From: a virus
IMG/VR virus record: IMGVR_UViG_3300036859_000133
Coordinates: 1 to 39,549 of that record
DNA: 39,549 nt
Direction: 5' to 3' (one strand)
This document shows, piece by piece, positions 26,901-33,334 of the stretch. The number at the start of each line of letters is the position of its first letter. The first letter of the stretch is position 1. Below the pieces are notes generated by a model. It was given only the letters and a program-made list of their open reading frames with translations, ran no database searches and was not told the DNA's origin. Position numbers and translations under genes: made by a program.

Positions 26901-29900
26901 GCGCCGTGTCCGGGGTGGCCATCGGCCTCACCGAGGGCACCTCGACCCCGCTCGACGCCGTGCACGAAGTCATGCACTTCGCGCTCCGCACCCGCGTCTT
27001 CTCGGCCGACGACCAGAACCTCATCATCGAAGCCTTCCGTGCCGCGCGCCGCAATGGCGACGTGCTGGCCGCGCTCACCGAGCGCATCGAGGGTGCGGAC
27101 AATGAGCTGAAGCTGGCCGAGGAATGGTTTGTTGAGCGCACCGCTCAGCACGTCATCGGCAAGATCGCCAAGGGCGACATCTTCCAGGCTCGCCTGGGCG
27201 GCGTCGATGCCGAGGCGCAGCTGATCCTCCGCAACCGCCTGGGCACCCTGATCGGCCGCTTCATCGACACCGTGGCCTACCTGGTGAATGGCCTGATCGG
27301 CCGCAACGACGTGCGCCAGCTGATGCGCCGGATGACTATGTATGGCGATGTGCTGGGTGGCCGCGTGCGCGCGTCCGCCGAGACGGACATCGTGGACATC
27401 TTCGCCCACCTGCCGCCCGACCTCCAGGAGCACTTCATCCGCGAGGCCGCGCCGGCCACGCGCAAGAAGCTCATGAAGAAGTTCGCGTCGGGTATCGGCG
27501 TGGACGAGAAGGGCGAGATCGTCTTCTGGTATCACGGTTCTCCGGCGGGCAAGTTCCTCAACAAGGAAGCCAACCCGATCCCGGTCGCAAGCGGCTGGGG
27601 CCGCCGCGGCTCCGGGTTCTATATGACTCGCAACAAGAACGTGGCCTTCGAGACGTATGCCCAGAGCTACACCGTCGAGGCCGCGAAGAAGCTGGCCGAA
27701 CGCTCCGGCCGCAAGAGCAAGGCCGACCTCATCACGATCGAGGAGCTGGCCACGGACCGCATCGAGGTCCTGAACCTCCTGCGCAAGGCCGCCGACGAGC
27801 AGTCCCGCCTGAAGACCGAGCTGCTGAACAGCAACTCCATGCTGGGCGAGGCCGGCGAGATCGATGCCGAGGTGAAGGGCAACCGCGTCGCCGATCTGGA
27901 GCGCACCAAGAAGGCTTGGGCGCGTCGCCTCAAGGAGATCGACGCCGAGCTGGGCCTCTACGGAGCGCGCCCGCAGCCGGTCATGCTGACCCTCGTGGCC
28001 CGCACCGGCGACCGCGAAGACGCGATGTTCAATGCCAAGCCCGATCACATGCTGGACACCGCGAGCGAGCAGGTGCTCCGCACCCGTGACGCTCTGGACA
28101 TGGCGGAGTTCGGGTTCGACGACGACCTGATGGCCAAGTTCGACGAGAGGGTCATGGCCGGCCAGCTGTCCGGCGAGGACCTGTGGCAGAACGTCCACGA
28201 CCTGTTCTACCACCAGATGGCGCGCAACGACGGCGCGTTCGTTGAGGACCTCCAGGCTGTCTCCAAGGAGGCCATGGCGGCCACCACGGAGCTGCTCAAG
28301 CTCGCCGGCTACGAGGGCGTGATCGACACGCACATCAACCGCCTCGATGACGGCGCGACCGTCCACCACGAGACGGCGATCATCTTCGAGCCGGAGGGCC
28401 GCATCAAGGACGTGACCGCCGACTACTTCGACCAGGAGCAGCCGGAGCTGTATCACAGCTCGCCCGCGGTGAACGTGTTCGGCGACATGAAGCCGCTCGG
28501 CGAGCTGGCGACCGCCATCGCTCGCACGGACGGCCCGCTCACCGTGGCCAACACCGGCCCGATGCTGTCCGCCTTCAGCGCGGCCGGCGTCTCCAAGCCG
28601 ATCACCAGCGCGCTCGCCAAGCTCATGAACAAGCGCACGCCCGGCCCGCTGGAGCGTGAGGCGTTGGCCCGCGCCGGCTTCCACAACTACCTCCAGAGCA
28701 ACGCTCAGCGCCTGCGCTCGGTGTCCAACGCGAAGACCGTGGCCGACTGGCTCCAGCCGAAGAACGGCGTAGGCCACTTCGACCGCCTCCTCCGCCGCGT
28801 CGCCGACGATGTGGTGCCCGTCGTGTCCATGCTGGACAAGCTGCCGGGTGCCGCCGGCTTCAAGGGCTGGCTCCGCCACAACAAGTTCTGGGGTGAGGTC
28901 GCCCAGCCGGAGAGCTTCACCCGCATCGCCAAGGCACTCCGCCGTGGCCAGGGCACGAAGTACTGGACGGACCTGGCTCCCGAGGAGCTGGCCATCGCCA
29001 ACGCCATCCGCAACAAGTTCATCGACAAGCTCGGTGAGCTGCGGAACTCCGGCATCGTGATGGGCGAGGTCAAGAACTACTTCCCGCAGATTTGGGACGT
29101 GGAGAAGATCAAGGCCAACAGCGACCGCTTCACCAAGCTCCTGGCTGACTACCTGGAGCGCGAGAGCGACATCGACATCACCCGCAACCGGATCACCCGC
29201 GAAGAGGCCACGATCCGCGCGCAGCGCATCATCGCCTCCCTGATCAATGACGAGGGTGTCTACCTGCCCTCGCACGCCGGCACCCGCGCACCGACCGCCG
29301 ACCATGTGGACTATCAGCGCATGATCCGCCTGCACGATCCGGCGTTCGCTGCCCAGCTGTCCGCCTTCGAGAACGGTGGCTTCATCGTCAATGACCTCAA
29401 GGGCATCATCGCCAAGTATTTTGACACCGCGAACCGCCGCCTCGACTTCATGGAGCGTTGGGGCGAAGGCAACCACGCCTACTACGACTATCAGGCCGTG
29501 GCCGCCTATGGCATCGACGCGGTGAAGCAGCTGCTCACCACCCGCAAGATCATGAAGGTCCGCCGCGACTATGTGTCGGACAACGGCGTGGAGCAGAACG
29601 CCTTCAACATCACCACCATCCAGCCGCTCGACTTCAACATCATCGGCGGCGTGGCCAAGCAGCTGTTCGACCTCACGCAGAAGGGCGACAAGAACGCCGC
29701 CATGAACCTGCTGCTGGCCGTGCAGCCCTACGACAGCCCGGCCTACCGCAAGCGCGCGCAGGCCGTTGTGGACGCCCTGGTGGACTTCAAGGAAGCGATC
29801 GGCCGCGACCCGGCTGGCCGCGCTCCCGGCATGAATGCCAACGAGATCGCGTTCATGGAGAACTTCTTCCGCGTATCGCAGCGCAAGCGCGTCGAGCTGG

Positions 29901-31174
29901 GCTACGGCGGCGAGACGATGGCCAAGGTCAGCAAGGGCGTCCGCAACTTCAACAGCGTGTCGCTGCTCACCGCCACGACCCTCGCCTCGATCCCCGATCT
30001 GGGCATGTCGCTGCTCCGCACCGGCAACATGAAGGCGTGGATGACCGGCCTCTCGAAGTTCGCCGTGGACAAGGAATACCGCTCTGCCTTCCGTGGCATC
30101 GGCGTGGGCGTGGAGAACATCATCCACCAGAACATGGCCAACCTCTACGGCGGTGGCGGCAGCCGCGCGTCGAACGCCTTCTTCAACCTGATCGGCCTGA
30201 CTCCGTGGACCGAGATGCAGGGCGAAGTGGCCAGCGCCGTCGGCTGGGAAGCCTTCAAGGCTGAACAGCGCCGTGCGCTCGCCAACCTGCCGGCACCGGG
30301 CAAGTCCAACCGCGCCTACCGCGTGGCCATGCGCTTCCTCGATCGCTACGGACTGGCCGAATACGCCCGGCCTGGCGCTCAGTCCCTGGAGACGCTGGAC
30401 ATCAACAGCCCCGAGGCGGCGGCGGTTCGTGACGCGCTGCACAAGTTCCGCAACGAAACCATCTTCGCTCCGAACCCGAGCGACATCCCGCTCTGGGCTC
30501 AGACCCCGTGGGGCAGCGTCGTCTTCCAGCTGAAGCAGTATCCGCTGATGTTCAGCCGACTGGGCGGCTACGTGGCCACGGAGGCCGCCAACGGCAACTA
30601 CGGCCCGGCGCTCGCCATGTTCACGATGGGCACCGGCCTCGGCGCTGCGTCGCTCGCCACTCGCGACCTGATCCAGGGCCGCGGCGGCGACAACCGCGAC
30701 AAGGAGCACGCGCTGCGGGAGCGCACGCTGACGAAGTGGCTGGAGCAGTTCGGCTACAAGGGCGACATCCACGGCCCGGCCGACGAGTTCCTCGGTTGGT
30801 ATATCGAGGGCTTCATGGCTATGGGCGGCCTCGGCCTCCTCGGCGACATCATCTATAACACCGCCGCGCAGGCCGATAACGGCGCGTTCGGTGCGCAGCG
30901 GATGGCCAGCGTGGTCTTCGGCCCGACCGTCGGCCTCGGCTTCGACGCCTACAACGTCGTCGTCCAGGGCGGCACCGCCGCGCTCGGCAACGTCACCGGC
31001 CTGGGTGGCCCCTCCAACTACAAGGAGCGGGACGCGATGAGGACGATCACTTCTCGCATCCCTGTTATCGGTGGCTTCCACACGGTCCGAGAGGCCGCAG
31101 CGGACACCCTGGCGGGTGAACGCTACTCCGACACCAAGAGCGGTGGCTGGGGCAGCGGCTCCGGCTGGAACTAA
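20915..31174 (+). CDS. Giant polyvalent internal virion protein: two HExxH motifs and ADP-ribosyltransferase-like domain
   Basis: 3419 residues from the ATG at 20915 (GGAGA upstream); the GTG at 20888 lies inside the hairpin loop. N-terminus: ejection-type segment with hydrophobic stretch at ~206-235. Coiled coil ~370-410; Pro/Gly linker ~430-490; beta-rich part ~750-910. Motif HELAHW at 1252-1257 with likely third ligand E1316 (NEIFADAF): zinc metallopeptidase-like. Long helical region. Second HEVMH at 2017-2021, likely with E2070 or E2074. ADP-ribosyltransferase-like part from YHGSP (2206) through GSGFYMT (2232-2238) to GYEGV (2465) and FEPEGRIK (2491-2498). Helical C-terminus with Gly-rich hydrophobic segments near 3228-3250 and 3301-3320. 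This follows the 'polyvalent protein' design: enzymes delivered with phage DNA. It is probably the outermost ejection protein. Activities are predicted, not shown. Confidence 0.8.
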   Translation: MATPIKPITTQDILANINSTVQSRQTGFPDYLNDVSGETLKNAGFLADVRKAYQARDGIDFGTDQDAISHFLSDRRWSNINTLGIAGDWLSDMPDDQKELFARLQSVYDELPWFVDESGQRSLKGFGQALLYGVADPTNLIGVGEAVKAAQVAAIAGKPLLKAAGTGLAKGSAAEFGLQGTIGFGQDYGTQQRNIEFGLQDEYSMAQGAASALLSGAAGAGIVAGTAVLGDVIGKGVLSGARQGAAIRSQLQSLNYSDAEIAAMPLKDVPAIIAERRVSPSFIERQAAAEAEKAAAGQKATSEAVNAVAPNQATQKTGPEIITDAIALRRQRLAALSREAVEGDPSNAAGVQSEINDVQRELEALLEAKNHDRVLAGLNARKDEAELAGKFNEAAQIEVQISALEARRNSITKPDLTEREVEDYLKSLAPLATDPAGTQPGSPATPQESQPTDNAEATAVSDGSGGSPEGSEQAPAQPGEAAAPTPESSYPIYTNDEAVAQLVGEGYSEAEARTLVRDAGKSGAEDKKKAISDTVEGNRGYGQAMGQFADLVETLGPDIANDDIFNAIMAADPALTKFADKINSVRDQYKAALSMAAQPIEQNMDEKVLGKKLMEAIGDSDVVRRLVNGFRASVQKRNPDITPTHLDFLTKNFIDTITAAPAERKPRDPMASRLGKGDIDVAMGGKPQSGMSKSAPGTEHLEKAGGEFVGRPPSRGQFTKLTLEAEVEKLANQAMFAEADAGKKAVSTKKRDPRSIAPIYITWNGKREMTADGVAFTHGDSVWYDPATRRFWYDINKANWTGREAAKAEVASFGKRPDIVPVERANRPADAKSVVPDGAKLATAQGWSKNDPNKAYEFIVEDEFGTEDGKAVKIGPKAANGNILPAGRSAYVYQGQVYGSATDLPFLKEEAAPAATAAPTQPVKASAKAADMAAAFVRYKDHQSKAKLAADLEMIRKKHEGAAASAPAPTTPTEAPAEAKPAPQGYVAAVIPVGELVPDRPIAGIRVQGRNQAAGPDIHDRLIGKSDPNTFRKVWVPDGKAKTDLRPTDLLDLDGKKLPEASSDAVATPTETPPADTPTVRPLNRLDAATQNFEVPEVAAWVFRTLPRPPTVVEGHAALALLHIAPTKRSAAGQLVEHAIASAPVRQRLAAAAALERVLPPVERPRVEKAAAIAKVRETFANAPYEQVVAIRDMLRRIDSASLPPISTGTTPYGIGGTYTAFDVDPAGKMFVADDVVVGNTTFNQPSGVLAHELAHWAYHNLLTGEQRSEFLAWVLKDMDGNGQLRGELASISPAYAAIDVGDKQLRPYTDIRPNEIFADAFQHWVSQTGKSRVVGPETLWKQVVRYVRALVEKYLDPNTQFPAEIETLFERILPPEAKAQQFVTPKTEAGAKIHALLTGVDDQRVRLENGINSYDPATIGPAIQQALRFIQQLPSSGYSALVNEEIQATVEGFAKVANQVWQRAAKTPSLARERAIFEITDIANDVVDAIAEFQTKLNERYQSVEKGQARLASNDPLNARTPKTKKGQVIAPFMARMRDYRDSIQQRLAASARAVEMPDNMEFAREIADYLEKDFGQLKMVGHLHGGARRTERRGQEIKLRDAGKPYDARIASLPERGSEDLAKQLWDMTGGRPATADVANEIRVDWTADLENQVLDVLDQANELFNLAETSLLSNFRSAEGFDLDTGVLAKRDHRVTKAKRGQILAKLRRSILAEVSAYPHSVARVEKFRHLGKMIKEAIAVAGENRDRKMLDRLGKLQDKLTSVLTTDRKGVTPGTDSAHLSINSIVQKSEISVVLDAARAGENTLPERAAAFELARRGRALPHPHTHTDVRPEFQALSDDGITDELNRALDANDQAAVNELREEAWRRDTMATQAGRPVLYPRDKATKQAIGREVDAWTGVPDDDGVPPNAPQWVKDIVRKVRHKNQQLQYSQRLLTYRALNLLPKEVKNAMADVAILSIDEADRLAGGGRVRPEARGVFVTQSPEWDGLKRAVSGVAIGLTEGTSTPLDAVHEVMHFALRTRVFSADDQNLIIEAFRAARRNGDVLAALTERIEGADNELKLAEEWFVERTAQHVIGKIAKGDIFQARLGGVDAEAQLILRNRLGTLIGRFIDTVAYLVNGLIGRNDVRQLMRRMTMYGDVLGGRVRASAETDIVDIFAHLPPDLQEHFIREAAPATRKKLMKKFASGIGVDEKGEIVFWYHGSPAGKFLNKEANPIPVASGWGRRGSGFYMTRNKNVAFETYAQSYTVEAAKKLAERSGRKSKADLITIEELATDRIEVLNLLRKAADEQSRLKTELLNSNSMLGEAGEIDAEVKGNRVADLERTKKAWARRLKEIDAELGLYGARPQPVMLTLVARTGDREDAMFNAKPDHMLDTASEQVLRTRDALDMAEFGFDDDLMAKFDERVMAGQLSGEDLWQNVHDLFYHQMARNDGAFVEDLQAVSKEAMAATTELLKLAGYEGVIDTHINRLDDGATVHHETAIIFEPEGRIKDVTADYFDQEQPELYHSSPAVNVFGDMKPLGELATAIARTDGPLTVANTGPMLSAFSAAGVSKPITSALAKLMNKRTPGPLEREALARAGFHNYLQSNAQRLRSVSNAKTVADWLQPKNGVGHFDRLLRRVADDVVPVVSMLDKLPGAAGFKGWLRHNKFWGEVAQPESFTRIAKALRRGQGTKYWTDLAPEELAIANAIRNKFIDKLGELRNSGIVMGEVKNYFPQIWDVEKIKANSDRFTKLLADYLERESDIDITRNRITREEATIRAQRIIASLINDEGVYLPSHAGTRAPTADHVDYQRMIRLHDPAFAAQLSAFENGGFIVNDLKGIIAKYFDTANRRLDFMERWGEGNHAYYDYQAVAAYGIDAVKQLLTTRKIMKVRRDYVSDNGVEQNAFNITTIQPLDFNIIGGVAKQLFDLTQKGDKNAAMNLLLAVQPYDSPAYRKRAQAVVDALVDFKEAIGRDPAGRAPGMNANEIAFMENFFRVSQRKRVELGYGGETMAKVSKGVRNFNSVSLLTATTLASIPDLGMSLLRTGNMKAWMTGLSKFAVDKEYRSAFRGIGVGVENIIHQNMANLYGGGGSRASNAFFNLIGLTPWTEMQGEVASAVGWEAFKAEQRRALANLPAPGKSNRAYRVAMRFLDRYGLAEYARPGAQSLETLDINSPEAAAVRDALHKFRNETIFAPNPSDIPLWAQTPWGSVVFQLKQYPLMFSRLGGYVATEAANGNYGPALAMFTMGTGLGAASLATRDLIQGRGGDNRDKEHALRERTLTKWLEQFGYKGDIHGPADEFLGWYIEGFMAMGGLGLLGDIIYNTAAQADNGAFGAQRMASVVFGPTVGLGFDAYNVVVQGGTAALGNVTGLGGPSNYKERDAMRTITSRIPVIGGFHTVREAAADTLAGERYSDTKSGGWGSGSGWN

Positions 31175-31197
31175 CCACAGTAGAAGGAAGAACACCC

Positions 31198-31416
31198 ATG
31201 GATGGCGTGAAGAACATCGTTACCAGCAAGACCTTCTGGGGCGCGCTCGCGGCGATTGCCGGCGGTGCGGCCAGCTTCTTCGGCTACAGCGTCGATGAAG
31301 CCACCAAGCAGGTCATCGTTGACCAGGGCATGATGATCGGTGGCGCTGGTGCCACCCTCGTCGGTGGCCTGCTCGCGATCTGGGGCCGCATCAAGGCCAA
31401 CAAGAAGATCGGCTAA
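31198..31416 (+). CDS. Holin candidate (two membrane helices)
   Basis: 72 residues, Shine-Dalgarno AGAAGGAAG upstream. Two hydrophobic segments are visible, at ~13-30 (TFWGALAAIAGGAASFFGY) and ~45-63 (MMIGGAGATLVGGLLAIWG), separated by a polar turn (SVDEATKQVIVDQG). The C-terminus is basic (RIKANKKIG). The arrangement with SKTFWGA and 'LAIWGRIKA' is seen in small phage holins of Proteobacteria. A holin forms timed holes in the inner membrane for the endolysin. It opens the lysis cassette, directly before a spanin-like gene with a TAATG overlap and upstream of the M15 endopeptidase. Confidence 0.75.
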   Translation: MDGVKNIVTSKTFWGALAAIAGGAASFFGYSVDEATKQVIVDQGMMIGGAGATLVGGLLAIWGRIKANKKIG

Positions 31417-31625
31417 TGGTCTACGCGATCGTCGGAGGCATCGCGCTCCTGGGTGGCTTCATCCTCTGGCTCTACTACACGGGCAAGAAGGCTGGGGCCA
31501 CCAAGGTGCAGAACGAGGTCCTCGTGGACACGAACGAGGTCAAGAGCAAGCAGCTCGACGCCATCGTGAACGGTCCGAAGTCGAAGTCTGACGTTATGGC
31601 CAGGCTCCGGGATAAGGGGCTGTGA
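31416..31625 (+). CDS. Small inner-membrane lysis protein (i-spanin-like)
   Basis: 69 residues. A single N-terminal membrane helix (residues ~3-20, AIVGGIALLGGFILWLYY) is followed by a charged helical periplasmic part (KVQNEVLVDTNEVKSKQLDAIV) and a basic end. This N-in topology and place before a lipoprotein gene resembles Rz-type i-spanins, though it is shorter than the usual 100-150 residues. It shares a TAATG junction with the holin and a GTGA junction with the tiny ORF after it. The spanin call is contextual. Confidence 0.55.
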   Translation: MVYAIVGGIALLGGFILWLYYTGKKAGATKVQNEVLVDTNEVKSKQLDAIVNGPKSKSDVMARLRDKGL

Positions 31626-31699
31626 TCGAGAAGCTCTGCGATCTCGCCTTCAAGGCGATCTGCTGGCTGATCGGCTTTCTGTTTTGGAGGAACCGATGA
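31622..31699 (+). CDS. Possible 25-residue hydrophobic lysis-cassette peptide
   Basis: A GTG at 31622 overlaps the previous stop (GTGA), and the frame ends as ATGA with the lipoprotein start (31696-31699). The peptide is IEKLCDLAFKAICWLIGFLFW plus a short basic end, amphipathic to hydrophobic. The exact double overlap argues for translation, but 25 codons with a GTG start is weak evidence and it may simply be the leader of the next gene. Confidence 0.35.
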   Translation: MIEKLCDLAFKAICWLIGFLFWRNR

Positions 31700-31905
31700 A
31701 GGGTTTGCTGGCCCTCATGCTCATCATTCTGACGGGCGGCTGCGCCACGATCGACGCAGCCGAATGCCCGCCTCTGGTCAAATACACAGATGAGGAGAAC
31801 GAGCAGCTGGCCACGGAGATCGACCCGCTGCCGGCCGACTCCATGACTGTGCGCGTGGTCGGCGACTACATGACCCTGCGTGACGCCGTTGAGGCGTGCC
31901 AATGA
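31696..31905 (+). CDS. Lysis lipoprotein (o-spanin-like)
   Basis: 69 residues. Signal peptide with lipobox LTGGC, lipidated Cys at residue 16. The mature part reads ECPPLVKYTDEENEQLATEI...ADSMTVRVVGDYMTLRDAVEAC, with paired cysteines near each end. This matches the 'CPPL..Y......la.El..lp..s......DY..LRd..raC' pattern of phage lysis lipoproteins. It would bridge the outer membrane to an inner-membrane partner in the final lysis step. GGAGG lies five bases upstream of the ATG, and the stop overlaps the endopeptidase start (ATGA). It is short for an o-spanin and lacks a Pro-rich linker. Confidence 0.7.
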   Translation: MKGLLALMLIILTGGCATIDAAECPPLVKYTDEENEQLATEIDPLPADSMTVRVVGDYMTLRDAVEACQ

Positions 31906-32276
31906 CACCTCGCGACATCACCCGACTGAGGGGTGTCCACACCGACCTGCTCGCCGTTGTCAGCGAGGCGGAGAAGATCACCGCCGTCCCCTTCATGATC
32001 CTCGAAGGGCTGCGCACGCTCGACCGGCAGAAGCAGCTGGTTGCGGCCGGCGCATCGAAGACGATGAACAGCCGCCATCTCACTGGCCACGCCGTCGATC
32101 TAGGCGCGCTGGTTGGCGGGAAGCTGCGGTGGGATTGGCCGCTCTATTCGCGGATCGCCGAAGCGATGAAGGAAGCGGCCAAGAAGGTCGCCGTCCCCAT
32201 CGAATGGGGCGGCGACTGGAAGTCCTTCAAGGATGGTCCGCACTTTCAACTGCCGTTTCGGCGGTATCCGAAGTAG
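31902..32276 (+). CDS. Endolysin, M15 D-Ala/L-Ala-D-Glu peptidase
   Basis: 124 residues from the ATG at 31902, which overlaps the lipoprotein stop; a GTG two codons upstream is possible. The SxHxxGxAxD motif is complete (SRHLTGHAVD, H59 and D66) and the downstream WGGDW...DGPHFQL supplies H114. These are the zinc ligands and catalytic surroundings of M15C-type peptidoglycan peptidases such as the T5 endolysin. It cleaves the peptide cross-links of the wall after holin opening. There is no signal peptide, consistent with holin-dependent release. Its 3' end overlaps a minus-strand HTH gene by 50 bases. Confidence 0.9.
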   Translation: MTPRDITRLRGVHTDLLAVVSEAEKITAVPFMILEGLRTLDRQKQLVAAGASKTMNSRHLTGHAVDLGALVGGKLRWDWPLYSRIAEAMKEAAKKVAVPIEWGGDWKSFKDGPHFQLPFRRYPK

Positions 32277-32454
32277 CCGGCACCCGCTTGCCGATAAGCG
32301 GACGCCACGCCTCCAGCTCACTCTTGGCATAGCTGATCGCCCGGCCATCCCGCTTGTAGGCGGGACCGCGGCCCTTCATGCGCCAATAGCGTAGGGTCTG
32401 CGGCTGCACACCCAGGAAGCCGGCGGCTTCAATCGTGGTCATTGTCGGTTCCAT
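32227..32454 (-). CDS. AlpA/excisionase-like HTH DNA-binding protein
   Basis: 75 residues from the ATG at 32454, with AAGGAG five bases upstream; the start at 32502 lies in the previous gene. A winged-helix pattern of the AlpA/HTH_17 type is clear: MTTIEAAGFLGVQPQTLRYWRMKGRGPAYKRDGRAISYAKSELEAW at residues ~5-50 (TIEAAGFLGV recognition helix, then the 'W..G.gP.y....g.i.Y..selE.W' wing). Such proteins act as excisionases or small repressors. It ends the minus-strand early operon and overlaps the endolysin gene tail to tail. The C-terminal 25 residues are polar and not conserved in style. Confidence 0.75.
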   Translation of the reverse strand: MEPTMTTIEAAGFLGVQPQTLRYWRMKGRGPAYKRDGRAISYAKSELEAWRPLIGKRVPATSDTAETAVESADHP

Positions 32455-32456
32455 GG

Positions 32457-32801
32457 CTACTCCTTCGGCCGGACTTCGCCGCTGATGGCGGCGTAGCCGC
32501 ACATATCGACGTAGTGGTCATCGATCTTGGTGCCGTTCATCGTGCGGCTGACCTTGAGCAGCACCATGCACAGCGTGACTTCGTCGGCCGTCAGTGGCCG
32601 GTTGAGGATGGGAGCCAGGTAGGCCGACCAGAGCGCGGCGGTGTGGTCGAAGTTCGCCTGCTTGGTGCCGTGCGTCACGTTGCGGGGGCCGGCCACGTAG
32701 CCGATCGCCGTCTCCATGATCTCCTGGCACTTCATCTTCGCGACCCGCACCGCGTTCTGCAACTCGTCGGACAGCGGCAGGTTCACCTGCGGCATGTTCA
32801 T
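32457..32801 (-). CDS. DUF6378-like phage protein
   Basis: 114 residues from the ATG at 32801 (GAGGAG upstream); the TTG at 32816 is less likely. The central part reads NVTHGTKQANFDHTAALWSAYL, then ADEVTLCMVLLKVSRTMNGTKIDDHYVDMCGYAAI. This follows the pattern of a common phage protein family with 'HG....n....A.LWsaYLg..it..dVa..M.llKlaR......D..vDiaGYaal'. The family (DUF6378) is usually found in early operons and has no proven function. It lies two bases after the HTH gene on the same operon. Confidence 0.65.
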   Translation of the reverse strand: MNMPQVNLPLSDELQNAVRVAKMKCQEIMETAIGYVAGPRNVTHGTKQANFDHTAALWSAYLAPILNRPLTADEVTLCMVLLKVSRTMNGTKIDDHYVDMCGYAAISGEVRPKE

Positions 32802-32805
32802 GGGC

Positions 32806-33108
32806 TTACTCCTCAAACCAAAGGGACTGCTGGAACTCCAGCTCCAGCCGATAGAGCTTCGCCCGCTTGCCGATGAGCGCGAGGCGCGCGGCCTCGATGT
32901 CGCGCAGCAGGGCGGCCTCCTTGATGCGGGCCTTCTTCAGCTCGCCGGCGGGGTCCAATGGATCTTGGCCACGGTCCTGTTCGAGCCTGGCCAGCCGCGA
33001 CTTCACGCTGCCGAGCATCAGGATGTTGGTGTCGAGCGCGGTTTCGGCTTCGAGCACTTCGATCTTTGCGACGTGCGCGGCGGCGATCGCTTCATTTGTG
33101 TTTTTCAA
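32806..33108 (-). CDS. Small coiled-coil protein, TTG start
   Basis: 100 residues. The frame opens with TTG at 33108, since the next Met is 30 codons in; it overlaps the upstream gene by 17 bases. Heptad-style helices dominate (AHVAKIEVLEAETALD..., KSRLARLEQDRG..., ELKKARIKEAALLRDIEAARLALIGKRAKLYRLELEFQQ), so a coiled coil is expected. No domain is recognised. Position in the early operon suggests an accessory to replication or takeover. Confidence 0.55.
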   Translation of the reverse strand: MKNTNEAIAAAHVAKIEVLEAETALDTNILMLGSVKSRLARLEQDRGQDPLDPAGELKKARIKEAALLRDIEAARLALIGKRAKLYRLELEFQQSLWFEE

Positions 33109-33334
33109 GTTCCATCCTCATGCGAAAGACCAATTCTTCCCGCGCCGCCTGGATCGACTTGGCCTCGGCGACCTTGGCCGTCGAGAACCGCTGTGCGGCG
33201 CACCGTTCCGCGCGTCGAAGCAGGCCGATCCATTCCTTGATCAGCGGCTTCGAGCAGTTGAGCCAGCCCTCTGGCGGCTTCCCCAGCACGCCGTAGGCTT
33301 TGCGCTCGTGTTCAGGCATCAGCTTCACGGACAC
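33092..33334 (-). CDS. Small basic helical protein
   Basis: 80 residues if started at GTG 33334, which has AAGGAG eight bases upstream; GTG 33328 (GTGA with the previous stop) and ATG 33319 are alternatives. The sequence has a PEHERKAYGVLGKPPEGWLNC segment, then a basic helix (WIGLLRRAERCAAQRFSTAKVAEAKSIQAAREELVFRMRMELEKHK). No motif is recognised. The longer frame from 33427 runs inside the HD gene and is not used. Confidence 0.5.
   Translation of the reverse strand: MSVKLMPEHERKAYGVLGKPPEGWLNCSKPLIKEWIGLLRRAERCAAQRFSTAKVAEAKSIQAAREELVFRMRMELEKHK

Noticed and set aside
20915-31174. The giant protein as an N4-type virion RNA polymerase
   Set aside because: Length is similar (about 3.4-3.5 thousand residues), but I find no T7-like polymerase motifs, and the recognisable parts are HExxH and ART-like.
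25214-31195. Very long antisense open frame (1993 codons) opposite the giant gene
   Set aside because: A by-product of GC-rich, C-ending codons on the real strand. Its protein is Val/Gly/Arg/Asp-rich low-complexity without motifs. The same applies to long antisense frames at 1960-4473, 10114-11703 and 12125-13666.
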